Of a DNA stretch of 64,000 nt, positions 38,182 to 48,026 are shown one piece after another. Every line of letters begins with the position of its first letter. Position 1 is the stretch's first letter. The notes beneath the pieces are model-generated. The model was not told the DNA's origin. It saw only the letters and a program-made list of their open reading frames with translations, and ran no database searches. The translations under genes and the position numbers were made by a program. The DNA is taken from assembly GCF_043555935.1 (NCBI RefSeq), contig NZ_JBIGIB010000002.1:744001-808000 (forward strand). Direction: 5' to 3'. This DNA comes from Pelomonas baiyunensis (GTDB lineage: Bacteria; Pseudomonadota; Gammaproteobacteria; Burkholderiales; Burkholderiaceae_C).

Positions 38182-38808
38182 ATGAAGAAGCTTTTTGCGA
38201 CGGCCGCAGTGGCCACGATGACCGTTCTGGCCAGCACGTCGGCACACGCCACGCTCGTGCCGGTGGGCGTTCAAAACAACGTGACCGCTGCCACGGTCGC
38301 AGGCTGGGGCTTCACCCAGTGCTTCTCGGCCACCTATGGCACCTTGGGCCTGACGACGGCCGGCATGTTGTCGGGCTGCCAAGGTGACACGCTGATGCTG
38401 GCCGCTCGCCGCACCGGCAGCGCGGTTTATGAAGTGTTGGGCGCTGCCAGCTACGCCGACGTGACCTTCAACACCGGCACGGGCAACGTGACCCACAACG
38501 CCAACGGTATCGAGTGGTACTTCAACAACAACTGGTCCTGGGGTTTCGCTGCCGGTGGTGACCTCGTCAGCCGCAACTCTTGCGACACGGCGAGCACCAA
38601 CGCGGCCCAGCGCCTGTGCTGGCACACCCATCAGGGGTACTCCGGCGGGTGGCGTGCCGGCACCTTCACGGGCCTGAACAACGACCAAGGTTGGGAGAAG
38701 GTCATCCTGGTGGCCAACGCCAACTCCGTGCCGGAACCGGCCAGCGTGGCGCTGGTGGGCGTGGCCCTGTTGGGCTTGGGCGCAGCCCGCAAGCGCAAGA
38801 GCGCTTGA
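38182..38808 (+). CDS. PEP-CTERM sorting-domain protein
   Basis: A 208-residue exported protein: signal peptide MKKLFATAAVATMTVLASTSAHA, a mature region with paired cysteines (QCF, SGCQG, NSCDT, RLCWH) and many aromatic residues, and the tail VPEPAS + hydrophobic helix + RKRK at 183-208. The mature domain is not one I recognise. The ATG at 38182 follows CAGGATTCAAAACA; an upstream in-frame alternative would disrupt the signal peptide. A transcription terminator follows. Confidence 0.9.
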   Translation: MKKLFATAAVATMTVLASTSAHATLVPVGVQNNVTAATVAGWGFTQCFSATYGTLGLTTAGMLSGCQGDTLMLAARRTGSAVYEVLGAASYADVTFNTGTGNVTHNANGIEWYFNNNWSWGFAAGGDLVSRNSCDTASTNAAQRLCWHTHQGYSGGWRAGTFTGLNNDQGWEKVILVANANSVPEPASVALVGVALLGLGAARKRKSA

Positions 38809-38858
38809 GTTTTTGACGGTTCGACGTCAGGCGTACGGATCGCCTGACGGGCTGCCTG

Positions 38859-38897
38859 ATCCCCGCACCGGCCCTGCGCCAGCGGGGATTATTTTTG
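38859..38897 (+). terminator. Rho-independent terminator after the second PEP-CTERM gene
   Basis: ATCCCCGC and GCGGGGAT pair across a 15-base loop that is itself G+C-rich, followed by TATTTTTGG. A separate eight-pair hairpin (GTCAGGCG/CGCCTGAC, 38826-38848) lies just before it and may add to the stop signal. Confidence 0.75.
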
Positions 38898-38926
38898 GTC
38901 ACGTGGCAGTTCAATAATCCCGCCCC

Positions 38927-39574
38927 ATGGATTTCCTGCCCTTCCTTCTTGATTTCATCCTCCACGTCGACCGCCACTTGGCGGACTTCGTGCAGAGCTA
39001 TGGCGCCTGGGTGTACGCGCTGCTGTTCGTGATCATCTTTGTGGAGACCGGCGTGGTGGTCATGCCGTTTCTGCCCGGCGACTCGCTGCTGTTCGTCGTG
39101 GGCGCCATGTGCGGCGTGGGCTTGATGGACCTGGGCACCTCGATGGCGCTGCTGACGGCGGCGGCGATTCTGGGCAACCAGAGCAACTACACGATCGGCC
39201 GGTACTTCGGGCCACGGGTGTTCCAGTGGGAGAACTCGCGCTTCTTCAACAAGGCGGCGTTCGACAAGGCACACGCGTTTTACGAGAAGCACGGTGGCTT
39301 CACCATCGTTGCGGCCCGGTTCATGCCGTTCCTGCGCACGTTTGCGCCGTTCGTGGCCGGGGTGGCGCAGATGACGCGGCGCAAGTTCACGATGTACGAC
39401 GTCGGCGGCGGTGCCCTTTGGGTGTGTGGCATCACATTGATCGGCTATGTGTTCGGCAACGTGCCGTGGGTGAAGGCGCATCTGGACAAGATCATCTGGG
39501 CCATCATCCTCATCCCGGGGCTGATCGTGATCGGCGGCAGCCTGAAGGGGCGGCTGAAGAAGACCGCGGGCTGA
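38927..39574 (+). CDS. DedA-family membrane protein
   Basis: A 215-residue protein of the DedA/VTT superfamily, thought to flip polyprenyl- or other phospholipids. Family segments are FVETGVVVMPFLPGDSLLFVVGA, the re-entrant-loop acids and GRYFGPRVF, and the conserved RFMPFLRTFAPFVAGVAQM with its essential arginines. About five hydrophobic segments are visible. It is transcribed in the same direction as the neighbouring protease but is separated by 63 bp. Confidence 0.93.
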   Translation: MDFLPFLLDFILHVDRHLADFVQSYGAWVYALLFVIIFVETGVVVMPFLPGDSLLFVVGAMCGVGLMDLGTSMALLTAAAILGNQSNYTIGRYFGPRVFQWENSRFFNKAAFDKAHAFYEKHGGFTIVAARFMPFLRTFAPFVAGVAQMTRRKFTMYDVGGGALWVCGITLIGYVFGNVPWVKAHLDKIIWAIILIPGLIVIGGSLKGRLKKTAG

Positions 39575-39637
39575 CTTTCGGGCGGTGTGCGGGGGCGGTC
39601 TAGAGTCGCGGGTTTCGCGACCTGATCGGAGATCCCG

Positions 39638-42600
39638 ATGACCTTGTCCCGCATCGCCTTGGCGCTGACCTGCGCCTGGATGGCGGCCGGCACCGCCGCC
39701 GCTGCTGAGTCCACCCTGATGCTGCGCCAGCCGGCCGTGTCCAAAGACCGCCTGGCCTTTGTGTACGGTGGTGACCTGTGGCTGGCCGACCGCAACGGCG
39801 CCAACCCGCGCCGACTCACCAGCCATGCGGCCAGCGAATTCGCGCCGCGGTTTTCGCCTGACGGGCAGCGCATCGCGTTCTCGGCCACCTACGACGGCAA
39901 CACCGACGTCTATGTGATCGGCGTGGAGGGCGGCGCGCCCAAGCGCCTGACCTGGCACCCGAGCGCCGATGTCGTCAGCGGCTGGAGCCCCGACGGCAAG
40001 CGGGTGCTCTTTGCCTCGCCCCGCGAGGTGTTGAACAACCGCAGCAACCAGCTCTTTGAGGTGAGCGTGGACGGCGGCGCGGAAAAGCAAGTGATGAAGG
40101 CGGTGGCCTTCGAGGGCGCGTGGTCGGCCGACGGCAAGAAGCTGGCCTATCGCCCCTACAACGCGGCCTACGCCGGCCCCAGCGGCTGGCGCCAGAGCCG
40201 GGGCGGCTCCACCCCGCCGGTGTGGATCATGGACATGGCCAGCCAAGCCTGGGAGCAGATTCCCCACGTGAACGCGACCGACTCCGCGCCGGTGTGGGCG
40301 GCCGGCGAGGTGGTGTTCATCTCCGACCGCAACGATGGCGCGGCCAACCTGTTTGCCTACAACCCCGCCAACAAGTCGCTGCGCCAACTGACCCGCGAGA
40401 CCCAGTGGGACGTGCGCAGCGTGGACGCCGTGGGCCGCACGCTGGTGTACGAAGCCGGTGGCCGCATCAAGCAGATCGACCTCGCCGGCGGCGAGCCCCA
40501 GGTGCTGAACATCCAGGTGGCAGGCGCCGACCCGCAAGCGCGCGTGCAGTGGCGCGATGCCGGCAAGGCGTTGACGCAGGCTCGCCTGTCCAGCACCGGC
40601 AAGCGTGTGGTGGTGAGCGCGCGGGGCGAGGTGTTCACCGTGCCGGTGAAAGACGGCACCGTGCGCAACCTGACCGAGACCTCCGGCGTGCGTGAGAAAG
40701 ATGCACTGTGGAGCCCCGATGGCCAGCGCGTGGCCTACATCTCCGATGCGCCGGGTATGCGGCATGAACTGGTGCTGCAAGCCCAGACCGGCCTGGGCGC
40801 GAAGGAGCGCTTCCTGCTGCCTGAGGCGGGCTACTTCACCTTGCTGGACTGGTCGCCCGACGGGCAGCAGCTGGTGCTGCAAGACAACCACCTGAGCCTG
40901 TACCGCCTGGGCCTGGCGGCCGGGGCGCAGCGCGGGCAGCTCGTGAAGCTGTCCACCGACGTTCGGCGCCTGGGCGGTGACGGCTTTGCCGTGTCGTTCT
41001 CACCGGACAGCCGCTGGCTGGCCTTCACCACCTCGGGTGAGAACTACATGGGCCGCATCGTGTTGCACGAACTGGCCACGGGCCGCAACCACACCGTGAC
41101 CGACGGGCTGACCCACGCCGGCAACCCGGTGTTCTCGGCCAAGGGCGACTATTTGTTCTTCACCGCGTCCATCAACGCCGGCCCGAGCCGCGTGGGGCTG
41201 GACCTCTCCACGCAAGAGCGCCCCCAGCGCGCCGGTCTGTACGCCCTGGTGCTGGCGGCGGACGGCAAATCGCCGCTCGCGCCCAAGGCGGGCGATGAAG
41301 AGGCCAAGAAGGACGAGAAGAAGGACGACAAGCCGGGCGGCAGCAAGCCAGACGCCAAACCCGATGGGAAGGCCGACGCCAAGAAGGATGACAAGAAGGA
41401 CGACAAGCCCAAGGCTGAGGCGGTCAAGCCCATCCGCGTCGACCTGAACGGCCTGGCCGACCGCGTGGTGGCCCTGCCGGTGGCCGAGCGCAACTACGCC
41501 GAGCTGGCCGTCGGTGCCGACGGCGCACTGTTCTACCTGCAGCGCCCGCAACCCGGCGCCAGCGTGGAGCCGCCGCAGGCCGAGCGCCGCGCAACGGGAG
41601 AGTTGTGGCGGTTCGACTTCGAGGAGCGCAAGCCCAAGCTGCTGCGCAGCGGGGTGGCCGAGTACTCGCTGAGCGAAGATCACAAGAAGCTGCTGCTGAC
41701 CGTGGCCGGCGGCAAGCTGGAGGTGGGCGACGCCAATGACAAGGCCGACACCAAGGTGCTGGACCTTTCGGGCCTGCGCGCCCGCATCGACCTGCGGGCC
41801 GAGTGGAAGCAGATCTTCGACGAGACCTGGTGGATGCAGAAGGAGTTCTTCTACGACCCCGCCCTGCACGGGCTGGACTGGAAGGGCGTCTACAACCGCT
41901 ACCTGCCGCAACTGGCGCATGTGCAGCGCCGTGAAGACCTGAACGACTTGCTGGTGCAGCTGATTGCCGAACTGCAGGTGGGCCACAACCGGCTGGGCGG
42001 CGGCGACACCTACCAGGAGCCCGCCGTGGGCGTGGGCCTGCTGGGCGCGGACTTCACCGTGGAGCAGGGCCGCTACCGCATCAGCCGCATCTACGCCGGC
42101 GACCGCCTGAACCCCAACGTGCGCGCACCGCTGGCGGTGGCCGGGCTGGTTGTGAAGGCGGGCGACTTTGTGTTGGCCGTGAACGGCCACGACCTGGACG
42201 CCACGGGCAACCTGTACGCGCTGCTGGAGAACACCGTGGGCAAGCAGGTCACGCTGAGCGTGGCGCAAGACGCGGCGGGCACGGGCCGGCGCGACATCGT
42301 GGTGGAACCCATCGCCAACGAAGCCCTGCTGCGCCGCTGGGCGTGGATTGAGGGCAACCGCCAGTACGTCGAGCGCAAGAGCGGCGGCAAGGTGGCGTAC
42401 GTCTACATGCCGGACACCGGCGGCCAAGGCTACGAGCACTTCAACCGCATGTTCTTCGCGCAGATCGACAAGCCGGCCTTGATCGTGGACGACCGCAAGA
42501 ACGGCGGTGGCCAGGCGGCCAACTACGTGACCGAGCTGCTCAGCCGGCCGTACCTGGCCAGCTGGAAGGACCGCGACGGCCTGGTGTTCGACACGCCGGG

Positions 42601-42994
42601 CGGCGCCATCTACGGCCCCAAGGCCATGCTCATCGACCAGGACGCCGGCTCGGGCGGTGACTTCATGCCCTACGCGTTCAAGCGCGTGGGTCTGGGTCCG
42701 TTGATCGGCAAGCGCACCTGGGGCGGGCTGATCGGCATCTCGGTGAACCCGCCGCTGATCGATGGCGCCTTCCTGACCGTGCCGTACTTCCGCTTCTACA
42801 CGCCGGACGGCGAATGGCGCATCGAGAACGAGGGCACCGCGCCGGACATGGACGTGGAACTGGACCCGGCCGCCGTGAACCGGGGCGAGGACACCCAGCT
42901 GGACGCGGCCATCGCCGACGTGATGAAGCGGCTGGAAAGCTGGAAGCCCGTGCAGCGCAAGACGCCCCCGGCGCCGGCAACGCTGGGCAAGTGA
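39638..42994 (+). CDS. Tricorn-like S41 peptidase
   Basis: A 1,118-residue exported protein (signal peptide to ~residue 23). Two beta-propeller regions with WSPDG/FSPDG-type blades occupy the first ~700 residues, separated by a Lys/Asp-rich linker (~545-600). A PDZ-like domain (~815-890) and the catalytic domain follow. By family comparison the catalytic residues are His783 in VGHNRLGG and Ser1005 in DAGSGGD. Tricorn-type proteases degrade peptides. The ATG follows CGGAGATCCCG. The exported location differs from archaeal cytosolic Tricorn but is usual for bacterial homologues. Confidence 0.9.
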   Translation: MTLSRIALALTCAWMAAGTAAAAESTLMLRQPAVSKDRLAFVYGGDLWLADRNGANPRRLTSHAASEFAPRFSPDGQRIAFSATYDGNTDVYVIGVEGGAPKRLTWHPSADVVSGWSPDGKRVLFASPREVLNNRSNQLFEVSVDGGAEKQVMKAVAFEGAWSADGKKLAYRPYNAAYAGPSGWRQSRGGSTPPVWIMDMASQAWEQIPHVNATDSAPVWAAGEVVFISDRNDGAANLFAYNPANKSLRQLTRETQWDVRSVDAVGRTLVYEAGGRIKQIDLAGGEPQVLNIQVAGADPQARVQWRDAGKALTQARLSSTGKRVVVSARGEVFTVPVKDGTVRNLTETSGVREKDALWSPDGQRVAYISDAPGMRHELVLQAQTGLGAKERFLLPEAGYFTLLDWSPDGQQLVLQDNHLSLYRLGLAAGAQRGQLVKLSTDVRRLGGDGFAVSFSPDSRWLAFTTSGENYMGRIVLHELATGRNHTVTDGLTHAGNPVFSAKGDYLFFTASINAGPSRVGLDLSTQERPQRAGLYALVLAADGKSPLAPKAGDEEAKKDEKKDDKPGGSKPDAKPDGKADAKKDDKKDDKPKAEAVKPIRVDLNGLADRVVALPVAERNYAELAVGADGALFYLQRPQPGASVEPPQAERRATGELWRFDFEERKPKLLRSGVAEYSLSEDHKKLLLTVAGGKLEVGDANDKADTKVLDLSGLRARIDLRAEWKQIFDETWWMQKEFFYDPALHGLDWKGVYNRYLPQLAHVQRREDLNDLLVQLIAELQVGHNRLGGGDTYQEPAVGVGLLGADFTVEQGRYRISRIYAGDRLNPNVRAPLAVAGLVVKAGDFVLAVNGHDLDATGNLYALLENTVGKQVTLSVAQDAAGTGRRDIVVEPIANEALLRRWAWIEGNRQYVERKSGGKVAYVYMPDTGGQGYEHFNRMFFAQIDKPALIVDDRKNGGGQAANYVTELLSRPYLASWKDRDGLVFDTPGGAIYGPKAMLIDQDAGSGGDFMPYAFKRVGLGPLIGKRTWGGLIGISVNPPLIDGAFLTVPYFRFYTPDGEWRIENEGTAPDMDVELDPAAVNRGEDTQLDAAIADVMKRLESWKPVQRKTPPAPATLGK

Positions 42995-43058
42995 TGGCGG
43001 GGTGCCGTTCAGGTGAGGTCGTGACCGCGGGCCATGGCGCCCGCTGGGAGCGACCCGT

Positions 43059-44426
43059 TTGAAAGCCTGGGCGGCCCTGTCCCTGCGGGGGCGGCTTTTC
43101 TTGCTGGCGCTGCTGCCGCTGCTGGCCTCGCTCGCGCTGATTGCGCTGGCGGTGCGCCAGCAGGAGCGCGCGCTGGCCGAACGTGAGCATGCGCTGGTGC
43201 GGGCCAGCTACATGGAGGCCCGCCGCACCGAGCTCAAGCACTACGTGGACCTGGCAGTCAGCACGGTCAAGCCGCTGTTGGGGCAGCCGGGTGGGCAGGC
43301 GCAGGCGTTGGCCATCCTGAAGTCGCTGGACTACGGGCCCGACGGCTACTTTTTTGTCTACGACCTGCAGGGCCGCGTGCTGATGCATTCGCGCCAGCCC
43401 GACCTGCTGGGGCAAAACCTGTGGGAGCTGCGGGACCCCCAGGGCCGGCCCACCATCCAGCAACTGATTGGCCAAGCCCAGGCGGGCGGCGGCTACGTGG
43501 AGTACCTCTGGCGCAAGCCCTCCAGCAGCCAGCTGGCGCCCAAGCTGGGCTATGTGGTGGCGGTGCCCGAGTGGCACTGGATGCTGGGCACGGGGCTGTA
43601 CTTGGATGGCATCGAGGCCACGATGGCCGAGCTGGAGCGTGGCGCGCGGCAGAACATCACCACCACCATGCTGTGGGTGGGCGCGGTGGCGGTGTTCGGC
43701 ATTGCGCTGATCAGCGCCGGCGCGTTGGCACTCAACCTCAGTGAGCACCGCAGCGCCGAAGCGAAGCTGCGCGCGCTGGCGCGCGAGGTGGTGCAGAGCC
43801 AGGAAGACGAGCGCGCCCGGCTGGCCCGCGAGCTGCACGACGGCGTCAGCCAGGCGCTGGTGGCCACCAAGTTGTTGATCGAGTCGGCCCAGCACGAGCC
43901 TGCGGCTGCGGAGCGGCTTCAGGCCTTGGCGCTGAAGCGCCTGAACAGCACGCTCGCCGAGGTGCGCCACCTGTCGCACGCGCTGCGCCCGGCGCTGCTG
44001 GACACCTTGGGCTTGCCAGCCGCGCTGCAGCATCTGGCGGGCGAGTTCGACGCGGCCGGCGGCACGCCGTTTTCCGTCACGGTGGAGGGCGAAGAGGCGG
44101 CGCTGCCCGAGGCGGTGAACACGGCGCTGTTCCGCATTGCCCAAGAAGCGCTCAACAACGCCGCGCGCCACGCGCAAGCCCATGCGGTGACGGTGACGCT
44201 GCGCTTCGAGCCCGCCGGCGGGTTGGCGCTGGAGATTGCAGACGACGGCCACGGCTTTGATGCGGACGCCGCGCAGGCGGTGGCCGACCGCGGGCTCGGC
44301 CTGCGCAGCATGCGTGAGCGGGCCGATGCCCTGGGCGCGCGTTTGCGTTTGCAGGCGGCGCCCGGCGCGGGCTGTCGGCTTGCGGTGACACTGTCGGCCT
44401 CCGACTTGGCCCGCGCTGCTGCATGA
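43059..44426 (+). CDS. NarL-system sensor histidine kinase with extracytoplasmic Cache-like domain
   Basis: A 455-residue sensor starting at TTG: GGGAG lies nine bases upstream and no ATG fits. Transmembrane helix ~12-32, a periplasmic single-Cache-like domain (~45-195, GPDGYFFVYDLQGRVLMHSR, WHWMLGTGLYLD), second helix ~208-230, then HisKA_3 with H260 in RARLARELHDGVSQAL and HATPase_c (NNAARHAQA, DDGHGFD, GLGLRSMRERA). Cache domains of this type often bind small organic acids. It overlaps the regulator gene by four bases (ATGA). Confidence 0.9.
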   Translation: MKAWAALSLRGRLFLLALLPLLASLALIALAVRQQERALAEREHALVRASYMEARRTELKHYVDLAVSTVKPLLGQPGGQAQALAILKSLDYGPDGYFFVYDLQGRVLMHSRQPDLLGQNLWELRDPQGRPTIQQLIGQAQAGGGYVEYLWRKPSSSQLAPKLGYVVAVPEWHWMLGTGLYLDGIEATMAELERGARQNITTTMLWVGAVAVFGIALISAGALALNLSEHRSAEAKLRALAREVVQSQEDERARLARELHDGVSQALVATKLLIESAQHEPAAAERLQALALKRLNSTLAEVRHLSHALRPALLDTLGLPAALQHLAGEFDAAGGTPFSVTVEGEEAALPEAVNTALFRIAQEALNNAARHAQAHAVTVTLRFEPAGGLALEIADDGHGFDADAAQAVADRGLGLRSMRERADALGARLRLQAAPGAGCRLAVTLSASDLARAAA

Positions 44427-45052
44427 CTGTTTCGCCGATTCGCATCCTGCTTGTGGACGACCACCCGATGGTGCGCGAAGGCTTGGTGGCGCGCTTGGCG
44501 GCCGTGCCTCGCTTCGAGGTGGTGGGCGAAGCCGGTCACCGCACCGAAGCGCTGGAGCAGTTGAGCCGCACGGCCCCGGATGTGGTGCTGATGGATGTGG
44601 GGCTGAAAGACGTCAACGGCATCGTGCTGGGGGCAGAAATGCTGGCCGCCCGGCCCAGCATCAAGCTGCTGATGTTCAGCATGTACGACAACCCGGAGTA
44701 CGTGCAGCGCGCCTTGCAAGCCGGCGCGCGGGGCTATGTGCTGAAGGATGCGCCGGCGACGGAAATCGTGTCGGCCATCGACGCCGTGGCGGCAGGCGGA
44801 ACGTTCCTGAGCGCTGCGGTGTCAGGCCGGCTCTTCCGTGGGCAGAGCCCCAAGCCCGTGTTGACGCCGCGCGAGAGTGAAATCCTGAGCAAGCTGGGGC
44901 AGGGCGCGTCCAGCAAGCAAATTGCGCGTGACCTGGACCTGTCGGTGCGCACGGTGGAGGCCCACCGCCAAAGCATCAAACGCAAGCTGGCGCTGGACGG
45001 GCAGGCGGAGTTGATCCGCTACGCCGTCGAGCACGCCCGCAGCGGGAGCTGA
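44423..45052 (+). CDS. NarL/FixJ-family response regulator
   Basis: A 209-residue transcription factor: receiver with D12/D13, acceptor D58 in VLMDVGLKDVNG and the conserved Lys in YVLKDAP; C-terminal LuxR-type helix-turn-helix LTPRESEILSKLGQGASSKQIA, DLSVRTVEAHRQSIKRKL. Overlap with the kinase gene makes a standard two-component pair. Targets are unknown; cstA and a secreted Tyr-rich protein are the nearest genes. Confidence 0.93.
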   Translation: MTVSPIRILLVDDHPMVREGLVARLAAVPRFEVVGEAGHRTEALEQLSRTAPDVVLMDVGLKDVNGIVLGAEMLAARPSIKLLMFSMYDNPEYVQRALQAGARGYVLKDAPATEIVSAIDAVAAGGTFLSAAVSGRLFRGQSPKPVLTPRESEILSKLGQGASSKQIARDLDLSVRTVEAHRQSIKRKLALDGQAELIRYAVEHARSGS

Positions 45053-45097
45053 GGCCGCAGCCCGCGGCTGCACAGGCTCGGCCGGCGGGCGCCGGCT
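45053..45097. terminator. Hairpin-rich convergent intergenic stretch
   Basis: Two strong stems, CAGCC-cgc-GGCTG and GCCGGC-gggc-GCCGGC, lie between the ends of converging genes. There is no T tract, so termination would rest on structure or Rho. Confidence 0.35.
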
Positions 45098-45490
45098 TCA
45101 GCGGCCGCGGTACGGGCCTTCGACGTAGCCGCCAGGGCGGGTGTCGCGGGCGTCGTATTCGCGGCGCTCGCGCCAACGCCAGTCGTCGCGCTCGGCGCGC
45201 TCCTCGCGCCAGTGGTGATGGTGCCGGTGGTGGTGGGGGCGCTCATAGATGACCGGCGGCGGCGCCACGTACACCACCTCACGCTCCACGTAACGCGGGG
45301 CCGGGGCGTACACCACGGGCGGCGGCGCGTAGTACACAGGCGGCGGGGCCATATAGCGGGGTGCATCGGTCACGTAGACGCCGGTGGCGGGCAGGCTGAT
45401 GCCAATGGACCAGTGCGTGCCGGCCTGGGCGGCCGCAGCGCCGAGCAGTGCGGTGCCGGTGGCAAGCGTGACGAGAGCGTGGCGAAACAT
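45098..45490 (-). CDS. Secreted Tyr/Pro/His-rich small protein
   Basis: A 130-residue protein with a Sec signal (MFRHALVTLATGTALLGAAAAQA). The mature part is low-complexity: repeated APPPVYYAPPPVVYAPAP, then a His cluster (RPHHHRHHHHW) and an Arg/Glu/Trp-rich C-terminus. Similar short exported proteins are common in Burkholderiales and have no known function; the His cluster could bind metal. The ATG at 45490 follows an excellent AGGAGG at eight bases. Confidence 0.72.
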   Translation of the reverse strand: MFRHALVTLATGTALLGAAAAQAGTHWSIGISLPATGVYVTDAPRYMAPPPVYYAPPPVVYAPAPRYVEREVVYVAPPPVIYERPHHHRHHHHWREERAERDDWRWRERREYDARDTRPGGYVEGPYRGR

Positions 45491-45757
45491 GGCAGCAACC
45501 TCCTGCGAGGCCAACACATCGGGCCTCTGTGTGTCGAACAACGCGCCTTGCGCGGTGGCGTTGACCGGCTTGGCCACCCGTTTCGTAAGCGCATGTGTGC
45601 CGCGAAGGGCCGGTGCGCCTCGGGTTGACCCTTAAGTGGTGCCGCGTGCGTGCCCCACGTGGCTTGACCGATGCCGCAGTGGGATGGTTTTTCGACACTG
45701 CCGGCCACGGTAGCGCCGCCTGCTTTCGACGTGCGCGCCGCATTGGAGACAAGCCTT

Positions 45758-47821
45758 ATGAATCTGCGCCGCCACCTCGCATGGGCCGGCGTCGCGATCC
45801 TGGGCGCTGCATCGCTTGCCACCGTGGCCCTGAGCCGCGGCGAGACGATCAGCGCGCTGTGGGTCGTGGCCGCCGCGCTGTGCACCTACCTCATCGCCTA
45901 CCGCTACTACAGCCTGTTCATTGCGAACCGGGTTCTGGGGCTGGACGCCCAGCGCCAGACGCCCGCCTGGAAGTACAACGACGGACTGGACTACGTGCCC
46001 ACGAACAAGCACGTGCTGTACGGCCACCACTTCGCGGCGATTGCCGGTGCCGGCCCGCTGGTGGGCCCGGTGCTGGCGGCGCAGATGGGTTACCTGCCGG
46101 GTCTGTTGTGGATCTTGGCCGGCGTGGTGTTCGCCGGTGCGGTGCAGGACTTCATCGTGCTGTTCATCTCCACGCGACGGGATGGCCGGTCGCTGGGCGA
46201 CCTCGTGAAGCAGGAGATGGGCACCGTGCCGGGGCTGATCGCGCTGTTCGGCGCGTTCATGATCATGATCATCATCCTGGCGGTGCTGGCCCTCATCGTG
46301 GTGAAGGCGCTGGCCGATTCGCCCTGGGGCACGTTCACCGTGGCCGCCACGATTCCGGTCGCGCTGTTCATGGGGGTGTACCTGCGCTTCATCCGCCCAG
46401 GCCGCATCGGTGAGGTGTCGGTCATTGGCTTCGTGCTGCTGATGGCGGCGATCTTCGGGGGCCAGGCGGTCAGCGAAAGCGCCACGCTCGCGCCGCTTTT
46501 CACCTTCACGCCGGTGCAACTGGTGTGGGCGTTGATCGGCTACGGTTTTGTGGCGGCGTGCATCCCGGTGTGGCTGTTGCTGGCGCCGCGCGACTACCTG
46601 TCCACGTTCTTGAAGATCGGCACCATCGTGGCGCTGGCGATCGGCATCGTCATCGTGGCGCCGCCGCTCAAGATGCCGGCGCTCACGCAGTTCGCCGCGG
46701 GCTCGGGCCCGGTGTGGGCGGGCAGCTTGTTCCCGTTCCTGTTCATCACCATCGCCTGCGGCGCGGTGTCGGGCTTCCATTCGCTCATCTCGTCGGGCAC
46801 CACCCCGAAGCTGCTGGAGAACGAAACCCACGCCCGCTACATCGGCTACGGCGGCATGCTGGCCGAAAGCTTCGTGGCCGTGATGGCGTTGGTGGCCGCC
46901 TCGTGCATCGAGCCCGGCGTGTACTTCGCGATGAACAGCCCGGCGGCCGTGGTGGGCAAGGATGCCGCGACGGTGGCGCAGACGCTGTCCACCTGGGGCT
47001 TCGTCATCACCCCCGACATGCTGACGCAGGCTGCGGCCGATGTGGGCGAGAAGACCATCCTGGCCCGCGCCGGTGGTGCACCGACGCTGGCCGTGGGCAT
47101 GGCGGAGATCCTGCACCAGGTGGTGGGCGGCAAGGCCATGATGGCCTTCTGGTACCACTTCGCCATCCTGTTCGAGGCGCTGTTCATCCTGACCGCCGTG
47201 GACGCAGGCACCCGCGCCGGCCGCTTCATGCTGCAAGACCTGCTGGGCAGCTTCGTGCCGTCGCTCAAGCGCACCGAAAGCTGGGGCGCCAACCTGTTGG
47301 CCACGGGCCTGTGCGTGGCGGCCTGGGGCTACTTCCTGTACCAGGGCGTGGTGGACCCGCTGGGCGGCATCAACACGCTGTGGCCGCTGTTCGGCATTGC
47401 CAACCAAATGCTGGCTGCTGTGGCGCTGCTGCTGGGCACGGTGGTGATCTTCAAGATGAAGAAGGACCGCTACGCCTGGGTGACGGCCGTGCCGGCCGTG
47501 TGGCTGCTGTGCTGCACGATGACCGCCGGCTGGCTGAAGATTTTCTCGGCCGACCCCAAGCTGGGCTTCCTGGCCCACGCCGACAAATACGCTGCCGCGA
47601 TTGCCGAGGGCAAGGTGCTGGCGCCGGCCAAGTCGCTGGAGGCCATGTCGCGTGTGGTGTTCAACGACCGGCTGGATGCCGCGCTGTGCGCGTTGTTCAT
47701 GGGCGTGGTGATCAGCGTGCTGGTCTACAGCATCAAGGCCATCCGCGCGGCGCGAGGCACGGCCAAGGCCACCGCGCAGGAAACCGCGTTCGTCGCGCTG
47801 CCGGCCGGTCAGCATGCTTGA
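45758..47821 (+). CDS. cstA: Carbon starvation protein CstA family transporter
   Basis: A 687-residue membrane protein with about 16-18 hydrophobic segments. Family blocks include TPAWKYNDGLDYVPTNKHVLYGHHFAAIAGAGPLVGPVLAAQMGYLPG, in which the GHHFAAIAGAGP stretch is hallmark, and GAVSGFHSLISSGTTPKLL. E. coli relatives CstA and BtsT import peptides or pyruvate. The ATG at 45758 follows TTGGAGACAAGCC; a longer open frame upstream lacks a ribosome site. It overlaps the YbdD-like gene by eight bases. Confidence 0.93.
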   Translation: MNLRRHLAWAGVAILGAASLATVALSRGETISALWVVAAALCTYLIAYRYYSLFIANRVLGLDAQRQTPAWKYNDGLDYVPTNKHVLYGHHFAAIAGAGPLVGPVLAAQMGYLPGLLWILAGVVFAGAVQDFIVLFISTRRDGRSLGDLVKQEMGTVPGLIALFGAFMIMIIILAVLALIVVKALADSPWGTFTVAATIPVALFMGVYLRFIRPGRIGEVSVIGFVLLMAAIFGGQAVSESATLAPLFTFTPVQLVWALIGYGFVAACIPVWLLLAPRDYLSTFLKIGTIVALAIGIVIVAPPLKMPALTQFAAGSGPVWAGSLFPFLFITIACGAVSGFHSLISSGTTPKLLENETHARYIGYGGMLAESFVAVMALVAASCIEPGVYFAMNSPAAVVGKDAATVAQTLSTWGFVITPDMLTQAAADVGEKTILARAGGAPTLAVGMAEILHQVVGGKAMMAFWYHFAILFEALFILTAVDAGTRAGRFMLQDLLGSFVPSLKRTESWGANLLATGLCVAAWGYFLYQGVVDPLGGINTLWPLFGIANQMLAAVALLLGTVVIFKMKKDRYAWVTAVPAVWLLCCTMTAGWLKIFSADPKLGFLAHADKYAAAIAEGKVLAPAKSLEAMSRVVFNDRLDAALCALFMGVVISVLVYSIKAIRAARGTAKATAQETAFVALPAGQHA

Positions 47822-48026
47822 CCTGGCCGAACTGGCCCGAGACACCGCCCGCGCCGGGCGGTATCTCACGCAAAGCCTGCGCCTCATGGTGGGCGTGCCC
47901 GACTACGGCAGCTACCTGGCCCACCACCAGGCCACGCACCCGGGCCGCGCGCCCATGAGCTACGAAGAGTTCTTCAGGGAGCGCCAGGCCGCGCGCTACA
48001 GCGCCAGGGTGGGCAAGTGCTGCTGA
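47814..48026 (+). CDS. YbdD/YjiX-family small protein (DUF466)
   Basis: A 70-residue protein that in many bacteria is encoded directly after cstA-type genes, as here with an eight-base overlap. Family residues are LMVGVPDYGSYLAHHQATHPGRAPMSYEEFFRERQAARY. It is probably an accessory to the transporter; the mechanism is unknown. It ends in two cysteines. Confidence 0.88.
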   Translation: MLDLAELARDTARAGRYLTQSLRLMVGVPDYGSYLAHHQATHPGRAPMSYEEFFRERQAARYSARVGKCC

